Of a DNA stretch of 64,000 bases, positions 42,289-51,359 are shown piece after piece. The translations under genes were made by a program, and so were the position numbers. The notes beneath the pieces are model-generated. The model saw only the letters and a list, made by a program, of their open reading frames with translations. It ran no database searches and was not told the origin of the DNA. The stretch's first letter is position 1. Each line of letters opens with the position of its first letter. Source of the DNA: Saccharopolyspora gloriosae (GTDB lineage: Bacteria > Actinomycetota > Actinomycetes > Mycobacteriales > Pseudonocardiaceae); the NCBI RefSeq assembly GCF_022828475.1, contig NZ_CP059557.1, forward strand, positions 3,953,470 through 4,017,469, in the 5' to 3' direction.

Positions 42289-42437
42289 AGCAGGCCGACC
42301 ACCGGCGGGTTCTCAGCGGCTTCCTCGCAAGGACGGCGTTTTCGCCGTGTATCGGAATTCGATCCCACCGCGAGGAAGCCGCTGAGGTTCCGCTACCGGA
42401 CACCCACGCGAGCCATTCAGAAAGAGCTCAATACCCG
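42289..42437 (+). repeat. Dispersed structured repeat, copy C (short form)
   Basis: Stem arms CTCAGCGGCTTCCTCGC (42312-42328) and GCGAGGAAGCCGCTGAG (42370-42386), perfect 17 bp. The loop differs from copies A/B/E: GGCG-TTTT-CGCC and ATCG-GAAT-TCGAT replace the usual inner stem. The flanks CGACCACCGGCGGGTTCTCAG, in parts, and CTGAGGTTCCGCTACC are kept. No mini-hairpin array. The right end lies about 10-15 nt from the gudD stop. It separates gudD from the MFS gene within the cluster. Confidence 0.8.
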
Positions 42438-42438
42438 A

Positions 42439-43731
42439 TCACCAGACGGGGAAGGCCGGGGCGGTCCACTCCGGGTGCACGCGGCGCATCGCGGCGGCGT
42501 CGTCGCGGTCCCGGACGTCGCTGTCGAGCCAACGCCGGTGCAGCTTCGCCAGCGACTCCCGGTCCAGTTCGATGCCCAACCCGGGCGCGTCGGTGACTTC
42601 CACGGCGCCGTCGGTGAAGGTGTGCGGCACCGTGATGACGTCCTCGGTCTGCCACGGCCGGTGCGTGTCGCACGCGTAGTACAGCTCGGGGATGGTGGCC
42701 GCCACGTGGGTCATCGCGGCCAGGCTGATGCCCAGGTGCGTGTTGGAGTGCATCGACAGCTGCTTGCCGTAGGTGCGGCAGACCGCGGCCAGGTCCTGAG
42801 TCGCGCGCAGTCCGCCCCAGTAGTGGTGGTCGGAGAGCACGACCTGCACGGCGTCGCTGGTGAACGCGGCCGGAACCTCGTCGATCGCGGTCACGCACAT
42901 GTTGGTGGCCAGTGGCAGGCTGGTCTTCGCGGCGACCTGGGCCATCTGCTCGGTGCCCGCAGTGGGGTCCTCCAGGTATTCGGCGACGCCCTCCAGCGCC
43001 GCGGCGACCTCCAGGCTCGTCTGAACCGACCAGGCGCCGTTCGGATCCAGCCGCAGCGGCGCGTCCGGGAACGCCTCGTGCAGGGCGTGGATCGCCGCGA
43101 CTTCCTGCTTCGGTTCGAAGGCGCCGCCCTTGAGCTTGAAGGACTTGAATCCGTAGCGGTCGGCGAACTGCCGCGCCTGCTCGACGACGCCCGCCGGGTC
43201 CAGCGCCGCACCCCAGTCGTCCTCGGGTTCGCCCGCCACGGGGTGCTCGGCCCAGCGGTAGAATAGGTAGCCGCTGTACTCCACGCGGTCTCGGACCTTG
43301 CCGCCGAGCAGCGCGTGCACCGGCAGCCCGGTCTCGCGGCCCAGCGCGTCGAGCAGCGCCACCTCGAATCCGGACACGACGCTGTGCACCAGTTTCACCT
43401 CGGTGCGGGCACCGCGGAGGCCTTCGGCGACCACGGTGTTGTCGATCTGCGCGATGTCGACTTCGGCGGCCGCGGCGGTGACCCTGGCGAACAGGTCGTT
43501 GCGGGCGGTCAGCGGCTGCCCGATGAGTTTCGGGCCGAACGCCTGCGCGATCTTCAGGTAGTCGGTGTCGCCGTAGGTCTCGCCGATGCCGCTCACCCCG
43601 TTCTCGGTGACGACCTCGATGATCGTGCGCGGCGTGTAGGGCTGGTGCACGCCCTGCACGTTCAGCAGCGGCGGGTCGCTGATCAGGATCGGGGTGACAC
43701 GGACCTCGGCGATGCGGATGCTCTCGGACAT
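42439..43731 (-). CDS. gudD: Glucarate dehydratase
   Basis: 430 aa enolase-superfamily enzyme of the GlucD group. K-x-K motif in GFKSFKLKGGAF, metal ligands in LRLDPNGAW and YLEDP, Asn in NMC, and the catalytic His region in SDHHYWGG and SMHSNTHLGIS. Converts D-glucarate to 5-dehydro-4-deoxy-D-glucarate. The next step is encoded by the gene just upstream, kdgD. Length is close to the usual 440-450. Confidence 0.9.
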   Translation of the reverse strand: MSESIRIAEVRVTPILISDPPLLNVQGVHQPYTPRTIIEVVTENGVSGIGETYGDTDYLKIAQAFGPKLIGQPLTARNDLFARVTAAAAEVDIAQIDNTVVAEGLRGARTEVKLVHSVVSGFEVALLDALGRETGLPVHALLGGKVRDRVEYSGYLFYRWAEHPVAGEPEDDWGAALDPAGVVEQARQFADRYGFKSFKLKGGAFEPKQEVAAIHALHEAFPDAPLRLDPNGAWSVQTSLEVAAALEGVAEYLEDPTAGTEQMAQVAAKTSLPLATNMCVTAIDEVPAAFTSDAVQVVLSDHHYWGGLRATQDLAAVCRTYGKQLSMHSNTHLGISLAAMTHVAATIPELYYACDTHRPWQTEDVITVPHTFTDGAVEVTDAPGLGIELDRESLAKLHRRWLDSDVRDRDDAAAMRRVHPEWTAPAFPVW

Positions 43732-43746
43732 GAGTGTTCTCCCTGT

Positions 43747-44700
43747 TCAGGCCTGGTCGACGAGCGCCAGGCCCGTCGTGATCAGCTTGTCGAGCTCGGC
43801 GACGTCGGTGGCGGAGGGATCGATCAGCGGCGCCCGGGCCGGGCCGACCGGCAGACCGCGCAGCCGCGCGCCGGCCTTCACCAGCGACACCGCGTACCCG
43901 GCCTTGCGGTCCCGGAGTTCGACCAGCGGGAAGTAGAACTCGCGCAGCAGCTCGTCGACCCGATCCTGTTCATCGGCGCGCAGGGCGCCGAAGAAGGCCT
44001 TCGCGATCTCGGGGGCGAACGCGTGCACCGCCGAGGAGTAGGGGCTGATGCCGATCGCCGAGTAGGCGCGGGCCTGCATTTCGGCGGTGGCGGCTCCGTT
44101 GAAGAACAGGAAGTCCGGCGGGGTGCTCAGCTTGATGCGCTGCAGTCCGTCGAGGTCGCTGTGCCCGTCCTTGATGCCGATGACGGTGGGGATCTCGGCG
44201 AGCAGCGCGGCGCTCTCCGCGCTGAACCGGACGTAGTCGCGCTGGTAGGCGATCAGCGGCAGCGAGGTGTGCTCGGCGACCCGGCGCACCTGCTCGACGA
44301 GCCCGTCCTGCGGGGCTTTGACCAGGTAGTGCGGCATCAGCAGACCGGCGGCGGCGCCCGCGTCCACGGCGCGTTCGGCGAACTGGCGCGCCAGCGCCCA
44401 GCCGTAGCCGACGCCGGCGATCACCGGAATCCGGCCGTCCGCGACCTCGACGGCGGTCCGCACCACGGACGAGTACTCCTCGGGCGTCAGCGAGAAGAAC
44501 TCGCCGGTGCCGCAGGCGACGAAGAACGCCGCGGGTTCGGCTTCGGCCTGGCCTTCCAGGTAGGTCCGCAGCCCGGCGAGGTCGAGCTCACCTGCTGCGG
44601 TGAACGAGGTGAGCGGGAAGGACAGCACACCGGTGTCCATCCGTTCGCCGAGCCGGGCGGCGAATCGGCTGACGTCCTGCGCCGTGGAAGTCGAAGTCAT
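43747..44700 (-). CDS. kdgD: 5-dehydro-4-deoxyglucarate dehydratase
   Basis: 317 aa from ATG 44700 (GACGAG upstream); ATG 44706 would give two more residues. A DHDPS/NAL-family TIM barrel: FFVACGTGEFFSLTPEEY, VIAGVGYG, the YQRDY catalytic Tyr block and the Schiff-base Lys in GIKDGHSD. It decarboxylates and dehydrates the GudD product to 2-oxoglutarate semialdehyde. Heads the glucarate cluster and has a palindromic site just upstream. Confidence 0.9.
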   Translation of the reverse strand: MTSTSTAQDVSRFAARLGERMDTGVLSFPLTSFTAAGELDLAGLRTYLEGQAEAEPAAFFVACGTGEFFSLTPEEYSSVVRTAVEVADGRIPVIAGVGYGWALARQFAERAVDAGAAAGLLMPHYLVKAPQDGLVEQVRRVAEHTSLPLIAYQRDYVRFSAESAALLAEIPTVIGIKDGHSDLDGLQRIKLSTPPDFLFFNGAATAEMQARAYSAIGISPYSSAVHAFAPEIAKAFFGALRADEQDRVDELLREFYFPLVELRDRKAGYAVSLVKAGARLRGLPVGPARAPLIDPSATDVAELDKLITTGLALVDQA

Positions 44701-44708
44701 GAGCATCT

Positions 44709-44745
44709 CGTCTTCATATGTAGACGGCGATTCCTGATGTAGACG
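44709..44745 (-). promoter_or_regulatory. Palindrome plus half-site upstream of kdgD, candidate IclR operator
   Basis: CGTCTTCATATGTAGACG (44709-44726) is symmetric at 16 of 18 positions. ATGTAGACG occurs again at 44737-44745, 19 bp away, so the two half-sites lie on one face of the helix. The palindrome ends 9 bp from the kdgD ATG. A regulator bound here would block the promoter or translation start of the glucarate genes. Confidence 0.6.
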
Positions 44746-44927
44746 AGATTAGGAACCAGTCGCTCTTGATGTCAACGCTGGGCTCCTCCGCCGAACCACC
44801 CGACCGCCCCAACTCGGCGACGCCGCACCGGAACCCCGCAGGAACGGGGCGACAAAGCGTTCGGCTCATAAATCCCCAAACTTCCTTATCGTTCCCTGTT
44901 ATGGTCCATTCAGGGAGTGATACGGAC

Positions 44928-45340
<413 letters not shown>

Positions 45341-45344
<4 letters not shown>

Positions 45345-46222
45345 CCTCGATCTACACCTCCGAAGCGGGTGCCGAGCGACTGTCCCGGCTCTACCGCGAA
45401 CACCTCGCTTCGTGGCCGGTTCCCAGCGAACATCGGCACCTGCCGACCTCCCAGGGGGACACGTTCGTGCTCAGCTGCGGACCCGAACACGCGCCCCCGG
45501 TGGTGCTGCTGCACGGTTCCTCCACGAACGCGCTGAACTGGTTCGCCGACGCGCCCGAGTGGTCCCGCGAATTCCGGCTGCACGCCGTCGACCTCATCGG
45601 CGAGCCCGGCCTGAGCGCGCCGTCCCGGCCGCCGCTGACCTCGGACGCGCACGCGCGCTGGCTGGACGAGGTGTTCGACGGGCTGGGCCTGGAAACCGTT
45701 GCGGTCGTGGCGGAATCATTGGGCGGTTTCCTCGCGGTGGACCACGCGAGCAGGCGGCCCGGCCGGATCACGCGGCTGGCGCTGCTGTGCCCCGGCGGGC
45801 TCGGCAGGCAGCGGCGGGAGATGGTGCTGTTCGCCGCGGCACTGATGGTTTTCGGACGCGGCCGTGCGGCGATGTCGTGGTTGTGCGGAACCTCGGACAT
45901 CCCCGAGTACGCGCGGACCGTCTCGTCGCATTTCCGCCCGCGCATGGAGAAGCTGCCGCGGTTCGATGCCGCGGCGCTGCGGCGGCTGGCCATGCCGTTG
46001 CTGGTGATCGTGGGCGACCGGGACCGCATGTTCGACTCCGCCGGAACGCGGCGCGCTCTGGAGCGGGCGGTGCCGCACGCCGTCGTCCGGAGGCTGGCGC
46101 ACACGGGTCATTTCCTGCCCCGGCAGACCGGCCCGATCGCCGATTTCCTGCGCTCGCGGGAGAAAACGGGAAACCGAGGGTCCGTCGGGATCGGCGATCC
46201 GAAACAGATTCGACGCGGCTAA
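45341..46222 (+). CDS. Alpha/beta fold hydrolase
   Basis: 293 aa. Oxyanion block VVLLHGSSTNALNW, nucleophile elbow VVAESLGGFLA (Ser in A-E-S-L-G, a variant of G-x-S-x-G), Asp in IVGDRDRMFD and His in LAHTGHFLP. Complete triad. Resembles haloperoxidase-like and carboxylesterase hydrolases. Coupled to the HTH gene by a 4-nt overlap. The 30-residue C-terminal tail is polar and may be extra. Confidence 0.8.
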
Positions 46223-46340
46223 CCCTTTTTCCTGCGGTACCTCACCACCCAGGTCGGCAGCGACATCATCCGGGAACAGGGCAGCCACGTTCCCTGCGCG
46301 AGCCTCGACGAACCGCTGCAGTGCCGCCCGTCCTGACATT
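46223..46340 (+). pseudogene. Possible coding remnant after the hydrolase
   Basis: The plus strand from about 46229 reads FLRYLTTQVGSDIIREQGSH, then VPCASLDEPLQC and a stop at about 46336. The composition looks protein-coding but there is no start and no recognisable family. It may be the end of a lost gene. Low certainty. Confidence 0.25.
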
Positions 46341-46346
46341 GCCCCT

Positions 46347-46445
46347 CAGGTGACCGCTTCCTCGGTACTGGTCCGAGGAGGTCGTCACCTCAGATGGGCG
46401 CCGGAGCCTCGGGGACGTCCCGACCCCCGAGGCGGGACGTCCCCG
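46347..46445. terminator. Two consecutive hairpins between convergent genes
   Basis: An imperfect 19-bp hairpin (46347-46391) is followed by a perfect 13-bp stem, CGGGGACGTCCCG (46410-46422) and CGGGACGTCCCCG (46433-46445), with a 10-nt loop. They lie between the hydrolase and methyltransferase ends. Bidirectional termination is likely. Confidence 0.6.
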
Positions 46446-46449
46446 TCGC

Positions 46450-47080
46450 TCAGCGGCGGCGGATGCGCGCAAGCCAGGCGGCGGAGTCGACGACGGCGCC
46501 GTCCTCGACGCCCAGCCGTCGCGCGTTGTCGTCGGAGGCGATGCCGCGGTAGTGCGTCCGGCCGACCTCTTCCAGGTCCCAGCCGTCGGCGAACGCGGCG
46601 CCGAAATCGTCTCTGCTCACCGTCGGCCCGATGCTCTCCTCGACGTCGGCCAGCGCGAGGACGTGCACCACGGCACCGGGATTGCTCACCCGGTGCAGCG
46701 ACCGCGCGTAGGCGACGCGGTCCTGCGGGCCGAAGACGTGGAACAGCGCGCTGTCGATGACGGTGTCGAACCGCGGTTCTCCAGGCAGCCGCAACGCGTC
46801 CGCGATGTCGAACCGGACGCTGACGCCGTGTTCAGCCGCGTTCGCGCGAGCTCGTTCCACCGCGTTCCGGGAGGAATCGAGACCCAGGGACGTCGTAGCC
46901 CAGACGGCCCAGGTGGATCGTGTGCTCACCGGTGCCGCAACCGATGTCGAGCACCGCTCCCCCGATGGCACCGGTACGTTCCAGTTCGACCACCGCCGAC
47001 TGCGGTGCGCCGATCACCCACGGCGGATCTCCTGCCACGTAGCTGTCGTCGAGCGCGGCGATCGGAACCGTGTGATCCAT
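46450..47080 (-). pseudogene. Class I SAM methyltransferase, frameshifted at a GGG run (about 46887)
   Basis: From ATG 47080 (GGAGGAG upstream) the frame gives PPWVIGAPQSAVVELERTG and the SAM motif VLDIGCGTGEHTIHLGRLGYDV. The next codons are out of frame. Reading resumes one frame over as LGLDSSRNAVERARANAAEHG and continues to the C-terminus at 46450. Removing one base from the GGG at 46887-46889 restores YDVLGLDSS exactly. A protein of about 209 aa would result. A homopolymer error is quite possible. Confidence 0.75.
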
Positions 47081-47244
47081 GAGCTCCTCCAAGACGGTGA
47101 TGGGGACCGGGCGGAACCGCGCCGCCACGAGCAGGGCGGTTGTAGCCCGCGAGAGCGAAGGCGCCGCCCGATCTGGACTCACGTTAAAAGTTCGAGCGAG
47201 CTCGAAGTCAAGGGCGAATCACCCCGAAGGGGAGGAGGAACATC

Positions 47245-47784
47245 GTGGCGACAGTGCGGCGGATCGTCGTGACAGGCGGGCCGGGTTCCGGCAAGACCAC
47301 CTTGCTCGACCGGCTCGGTGCCGCCGGGCACGAGCGGTCTGAGGAAGCCGGGCGCGGCATCATCCGCGATCAGCTCGCCGTCGGAGGCGCGGCGCTGCCC
47401 TGGGCCGATCCGGCGCTGTTCGCGGAACTGATGCTGTGCTGGGAACTGCGCAACTACCGCACAGCCATCAACGGCACCGTGTTCTTCGACCGCGGACTGC
47501 CCGACATCGTCGGCTACCTGCGCGTCGAAGGCCTGCCCGTGCCCGCGCACATGCGCACCGCCGCGCGAGATTTCCGCTATGCGCGGCGGGTTTTCATCGC
47601 CCCGCCATGGCCGGAGATCTACCGCACCGACGCGGAACGCGCGCAGACACCGGAGCTGGCCCGGCGGACTTTCGAGGCGATGTCGGAGACCTACGCCGAC
47701 TACGGCTACGAGCTGGTCGAACTGCCGAAGGCACCCGTCCACGACCGCGTCCGCTTCCTGCTGAACGCCATCGAGGAACGCTGA
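47245..47784 (+). CDS. AAA-family ATP/GTP-binding protein (AAA_28 type)
   Basis: 179 aa from GTG, with GGAGGAGG upstream. Walker A VVTGGPGSGKTTLLDRL (about 8-24), SEEAGRGIIRDQ, Walker-B-like TVFFDRGLPDIVGYL and a C-terminal SETYADYGYELVELPK. Small single-domain kinase-like proteins of this type (PF13521) have few known functions. It is divergent from the broken methyltransferase. Confidence 0.8.
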   Translation: MATVRRIVVTGGPGSGKTTLLDRLGAAGHERSEEAGRGIIRDQLAVGGAALPWADPALFAELMLCWELRNYRTAINGTVFFDRGLPDIVGYLRVEGLPVPAHMRTAARDFRYARRVFIAPPWPEIYRTDAERAQTPELARRTFEAMSETYADYGYELVELPKAPVHDRVRFLLNAIEER

Positions 47785-47785
47785 G

Positions 47786-48313
47786 TCACGACCCGATGCC
47801 GAGGTCCGCACCGAGTTGACGCGTCGTGCTCGCGCCGTCGATGCTCTCGCGGATGATGTCGGCGTGGCCGCAGTGTTGCGCCGTCTCCCGGATCAGGTGC
47901 ACCAGCACGGACCGTGCGGACCACTCGGTGCCCGGCGGGAACCAGGGCGTCTCGGGTAAGCAGAGCATCACGTCCATTGAGGACAGTTCGGTGGCGGCGC
48001 GTTCGGTGTCGCGGGCGGCCAGCCGGTAGTCGTCGATGAGCTCGACGAGCGTCTCGCCGGGCTGCATCCGCAGGCCGGCCCGGTCGTCGTCCGCCGTGGT
48101 GTCGTCGCGGAACAGCTGCCCCCGGAGGGTGCGGGTCCAGTCCCGCTCGACCGCGGTGACGTGCTTGACCAGGCCGCCGAGGGTGAGCTCGCTGACCGTG
48201 CTGCGCCTGGCCGCGCTCTCGTCGCTCAGCCCGCGGACCGTGATCAGCAGCGCGTCGCGCTGCACGGCCAGCATCCCCAGCAGTTCCGCTCGTTCGCCCG
48301 CACCGGTCGCCAT
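47786..48313 (-). CDS. DinB-family (DUF664) protein
   Basis: 175 aa. Four-helix DinB/YfiT-like fold with the metal-ligand His at LVKHVTAVERDW and in HLIRETAQHCGHADIIRE. These proteins act as thiol transferases (bacillithiol or mycothiol dependent) or are uncharacterised. In an actinobacterium a mycothiol-dependent role is plausible. Convergent with the AAA gene, 2 nt apart. Confidence 0.85.
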   Translation of the reverse strand: MATGAGERAELLGMLAVQRDALLITVRGLSDESAARRSTVSELTLGGLVKHVTAVERDWTRTLRGQLFRDDTTADDDRAGLRMQPGETLVELIDDYRLAARDTERAATELSSMDVMLCLPETPWFPPGTEWSARSVLVHLIRETAQHCGHADIIRESIDGASTTRQLGADLGIGS

Positions 48314-48394
48314 GACAGCCCCCTCGTCGCCGTATCCGTTCGACGGTAGACGACACCCCTGACGATCTCCGGGGGATCGGTCGCCGTCCGGGGA

Positions 48395-49359
48395 TCAGAC
48401 GCCGACCGGGTCTCGCTCCGGGACGCTGCCGCGGAAGGCCTGCCGATAGCGGGCGGGGCTGGTGCCGACGAGCCGTTTGAACCGGTCCCGGAACGTCGTC
48501 GGCGAGGTGAATCCGACCTGCTCGGCGATGCGCTCCACCGGATGGCCCGTCGTCTCCAGCAGGTGCTGCGCCCGACGCAGCCGCGCCCGGTGCAGCCACT
48601 GCAACGGCGTCGTCCCCGTCTGCTCGCGGAACCGCCGGTTGAGCGTGCGCCCGCTCAACGCGGCGTGGGAGGCGATGTCCGCCAAGGTCAGCGGCAGGTG
48701 CAGGTGATCCTCCAGCCAGCACAGCAACGGCTGCACACTCGCTCCGTCCGGGGCCGGCGGCTCGTGCACGATGAACTGCGCCTGCCCGCCGTCGCGTTCC
48801 AGCGGCATCACCGCGAGCCGCGCCGAATCAGCCGCGACCGCCGAACCGTGGTCGAGCCGGATCATGTGCAGGCACAGGTCCATGCCCGCCGCCGCCCCGG
48901 CCGAGGTGAGGATGCTCCCCGCGTCGACGTAGAGCACGTCCGGATCGACGTCGATCAGCGGGTAGCGGCGGGCGAGCTCGCCGGTGCCGAGCCAATGCGT
49001 GGTCGCCCGCCGCCCGTCGAGCAACCCCGCCTCGGCCAGCACGAACGCGCCCGAGCAGATCGAGGCGATGCGGCTCCCGTTCGCCTCGGAGCTCCGCAGC
49101 GCCGCGAGCGCCTCCACGGGCACCGGGAGCGTCGGATCCGACTGGCCGGGCACGATCACCGTGTCCGCGCCGCGGAGCCCTTCCAGCCCCCACGGCGCCC
49201 GCAGCGTGAACGCGCCGGCGCTGACTTCATCGGCCACCGCGCACACCCGGACCTCGTAGGCGATCCGTCCGGAAGCCGGGCCAGTCCGAAGGCGTTGACC
49301 GGGATGGACAAGTCGAACGCGATGACCGGATCTAGAGCGAGCACGGCAACGGTGTGCAT
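48395..49359 (-). pseudogene. GlxA-type AraC regulator, frameshifted near 49.26-49.27 kb
   Basis: ATG 49359 begins MHTVAVLALDPVIAFDLSIP, the start of a DJ-1/PfpI-like sensor domain. After FGLARLPDG the frame changes, and YEVRVCAVADEVSAGAFTLR continues one frame over. The rest is intact: ASICSGAFVLAEAGLLDGR, ATTHWLGTGELARRYP and a C-terminal AraC HTH pair (GFTSPTTFRDRFKRLVGTSP). One inserted base in 49261-49272 would restore a 320-aa GlxA-like protein. It is divergent from a DJ-1/PfpI gene, a common pairing. Confidence 0.75.
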
Positions 49360-49537
49360 GGCGGAACCTGTTCGTCGGCGGAGATCGCGGCTCGGGAAGG
49401 AGCCGAATCCACAGCTACCACCGGAACCGAGCGGGTGGCCGGAATCCGGTGGAAGCTGACGTTTTCGCCACAGTCGGCAGCCTGTCCCCGTCCCTAGCGT
49501 GGAGCTCGCAAGCGGTTCGGCGAGGAAAGGCCCCACC

Positions 49538-50188
49538 ATGCACGCGCAGTTCGTTCTGTTCGACGGGTTCGACCCGCTCGACGCCATCGGCCCGTACGAG
49601 ACGCTGCTCGCCGGCGGCGGCGCCACCGGCGGCCTGCTCACCGGCGAGTTCGCCACCGCCGAAAGCCCCCGCGAGGTCAGCTCCGGCGTCGGCGGCGTCA
49701 CCCTGCGAGCGACGGCGACCGTGGACGCGGACCGGGCCGACCTGATCATCGTGCCCGGCGCCGCTCCGGGCGACGGCTCCGGCGGCATGGTCGAAGCGAT
49801 CAACGAGCGGCTGGCGGCGGCCGCTCGCTCGGAACTGGGCGGCCGGCTCGAAGAGGCGATGCTGCGCCCGGGGACGACGGTCGCCACGGTGTGCGGCGGC
49901 TCGGTCGTGTTCGGCATGGCCGGGCTGCTCGTCGGCCGCAACGCCACCACGAACCGGATGGGGTTGGCGGACTTCGCCGCGACCGGCGCCCACGTGATCG
50001 ACGCCCGCGTCGTCGACGACGGCGACCTGATCACCGCTGGCGGGGTCAGCTCCGGAATCGACCTGGCCCTCCACCTGCTGGAGCGGGAACTCGGCCCACT
50101 GGTGGCGCGAGCAGTGGAGGACCTCTTCGACCACGAACGCCGCGGCACCGCCTGGCGCCACCACGGCCCGGTACCGACCTGGTCGTAA
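49538..50188 (+). CDS. DJ-1/PfpI-family protein
   Basis: 216 aa, ATG with GAGGAAAGG upstream. Class I glutamine amidotransferase-like fold: FVLFDGFDPLDAIGPYETL, ADLIIVPGAAPGD, nucleophile elbow TVATVCGGSVVFGMAGLLVG with the conserved Cys and ATTNRMGLADFAATGA, then GGVSSGIDLALHLLE. It resembles isonitrile hydratase/ThiJ-like proteins. Probably controlled by the divergent, broken AraC gene. Confidence 0.85.
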   Translation: MHAQFVLFDGFDPLDAIGPYETLLAGGGATGGLLTGEFATAESPREVSSGVGGVTLRATATVDADRADLIIVPGAAPGDGSGGMVEAINERLAAAARSELGGRLEEAMLRPGTTVATVCGGSVVFGMAGLLVGRNATTNRMGLADFAATGAHVIDARVVDDGDLITAGGVSSGIDLALHLLERELGPLVARAVEDLFDHERRGTAWRHHGPVPTWS

Positions 50189-50344
50189 GGCCCGCGCCCC
50201 ACGTCCCGGCCGGACGGAGCCCACCACGGGTCACATCGGCCGGGGCCGGGACCCGAGTACAGGTGAAGCACAGCAGCCCAGGTGCCCATGCAGATCAAGT
50301 GTCTTCTCAGCGGGCAAACCGATGACCGGTGGCCGGGGTGAGCG

Positions 50345-50490
50345 GAACGACCACCAGCCCGTTCTCAGCGGCTTCCTCGCGCGGACCAGCGATTTCCCTC
50401 GGGGCGGAGGTACCCGCGAAATCGATCCCGCAGCGAGCAAGCCGCTGAGGTTCCGCAGCCCGACCCGCTACGCGGGCCACTCCGAAAGAG
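50345..50490 (+). repeat. Dispersed structured repeat, copy D (short form, next to a start codon)
   Basis: Stem arms CTCAGCGGCTTCCTCGC (50364-50380) and GCGAGCAAGCCGCTGAG (50433-50449), one mismatch. The inner stem is CGATTTC/GAAATCG instead of the CTTTTTCCC/GGGAAAAAG of copies A/B/E, again a paired change. Flanks CGACCACCAGCCCGTTCTCAG, in parts, and CTGAGGTTCCGCAGCCCGAC. Unlike the other four copies its right end is 15 nt from a start codon (DUF2277), just before the ribosome-binding site. Confidence 0.8.
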
Positions 50491-50503
50491 GAGAATGCGA
50501 GGT

Positions 50504-50719
50504 ATGTGCCGAAGCATCAAGACCCTCCGCCCGCCCTACGCCGAGCAGGTCACCGACGGTGATGTGCGGGCGGCGGCGGTGCAGTACGTCCGCAAGATCT
50601 CCGGGTTCCGGCAGCCCGCCGCGCACAACGCGGCGGCGTTCGACCGCGCGGTGGACACCATCGCGCAGGCCACCGCGGAACTGCTCGACTCCCTGGAGGT
50701 TCGCGGCTCCCGGAGCTGA
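50504..50719 (+). CDS. DUF2277 family protein
   Basis: 71 aa, ATG with AAAGAGGAG upstream. Matches the small DUF2277 family: MCRSIKTLRPPYAEQVTDGD, VRAAAVQYVRKISGFRQPA, AAFDRAVDTIAQATAELLDS. Function unknown. The conserved Cys2 and Arg-rich helix suggest nucleic-acid or metal contact but nothing is established. Repeat copy D lies in its 5' region. Confidence 0.85.
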   Translation: MCRSIKTLRPPYAEQVTDGDVRAAAVQYVRKISGFRQPAAHNAAAFDRAVDTIAQATAELLDSLEVRGSRS

Positions 50720-50771
50720 GCACCGGCCCGCCGTGGTCGGCGGCGACCGGACCGGCGCGGTGCGAGCCGTG

Positions 50772-51359
50772 TCATCCGGATTCCAAGGTGAGCAGGGTTC
50801 GCTTGGCCTCAGGTCCGCCGGCGTAGCCGCCGAACGAGCCGTCGGAGCGCACCACCCGGTGGCACGGGACGACCACGGGCAGCGGGTTCGTCGCGCACGC
50901 GGTGCCGACGGCCCGGACCGCGCGCGGGCTGCCCGCCGCAGCGGCCACCTGCGCGTAGCTCTCGGTGCCGCCGTAGGCGATCCGGGGCAGGTGGGCCAGC
51001 ACCGCGCGCCGGAACCCCTTCGACAGCCGGAAGTCCAGCGGCACGTCGAACTCGCGCCTGTTCCCGGTGAAGTACTCGTCGAGTTGCGTGCTCACCGCGT
51101 CCAGTCGCGCCGGTGCCGCCAGCACGCGTGGACTGACCTGCTCCGCCAACGCGGTGAGCACCGCCTCGTGGTCCTGGCCGGGGAACGCGACCCGCACCAG
51201 GCCCTGCTCGGTCGCGGCCAGCAGCAACGAGCCGACCGGCGTGTCCACCGTGCGGTAGGCGACGTCGAGCAGCCCGTCCCGTTCGGCGGCGACCGTCAGC
51301 CTCGCGTGCAACCGTTCCAGCGCTTCGTCCGGAGCGGTCGATTCCCTCGCTTCCGTCAT
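50772..51359 (-). CDS. Methylated-DNA--[protein]-cysteine S-methyltransferase (atypical Ogt)
   Basis: 195 aa, start overlapping the sigma-factor stop (ATGA). The C-terminal MGMT domain has FRRAVLAHLPRIAYGGTESY and NPLPVVVPCHRVVRSDGSFGGYAGG with the acceptor Cys in PCHRV. The N-terminal ribonuclease-H-like domain (YRTVDTPVGSLLLAATEQGL) is standard. It has about 30 extra N-terminal residues compared with the copy at 51834. Third gene of the ogt-sigma-ogt operon. Confidence 0.87.
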   Translation of the reverse strand: MTEARESTAPDEALERLHARLTVAAERDGLLDVAYRTVDTPVGSLLLAATEQGLVRVAFPGQDHEAVLTALAEQVSPRVLAAPARLDAVSTQLDEYFTGNRREFDVPLDFRLSKGFRRAVLAHLPRIAYGGTESYAQVAAAAGSPRAVRAVGTACATNPLPVVVPCHRVVRSDGSFGGYAGGPEAKRTLLTLESG

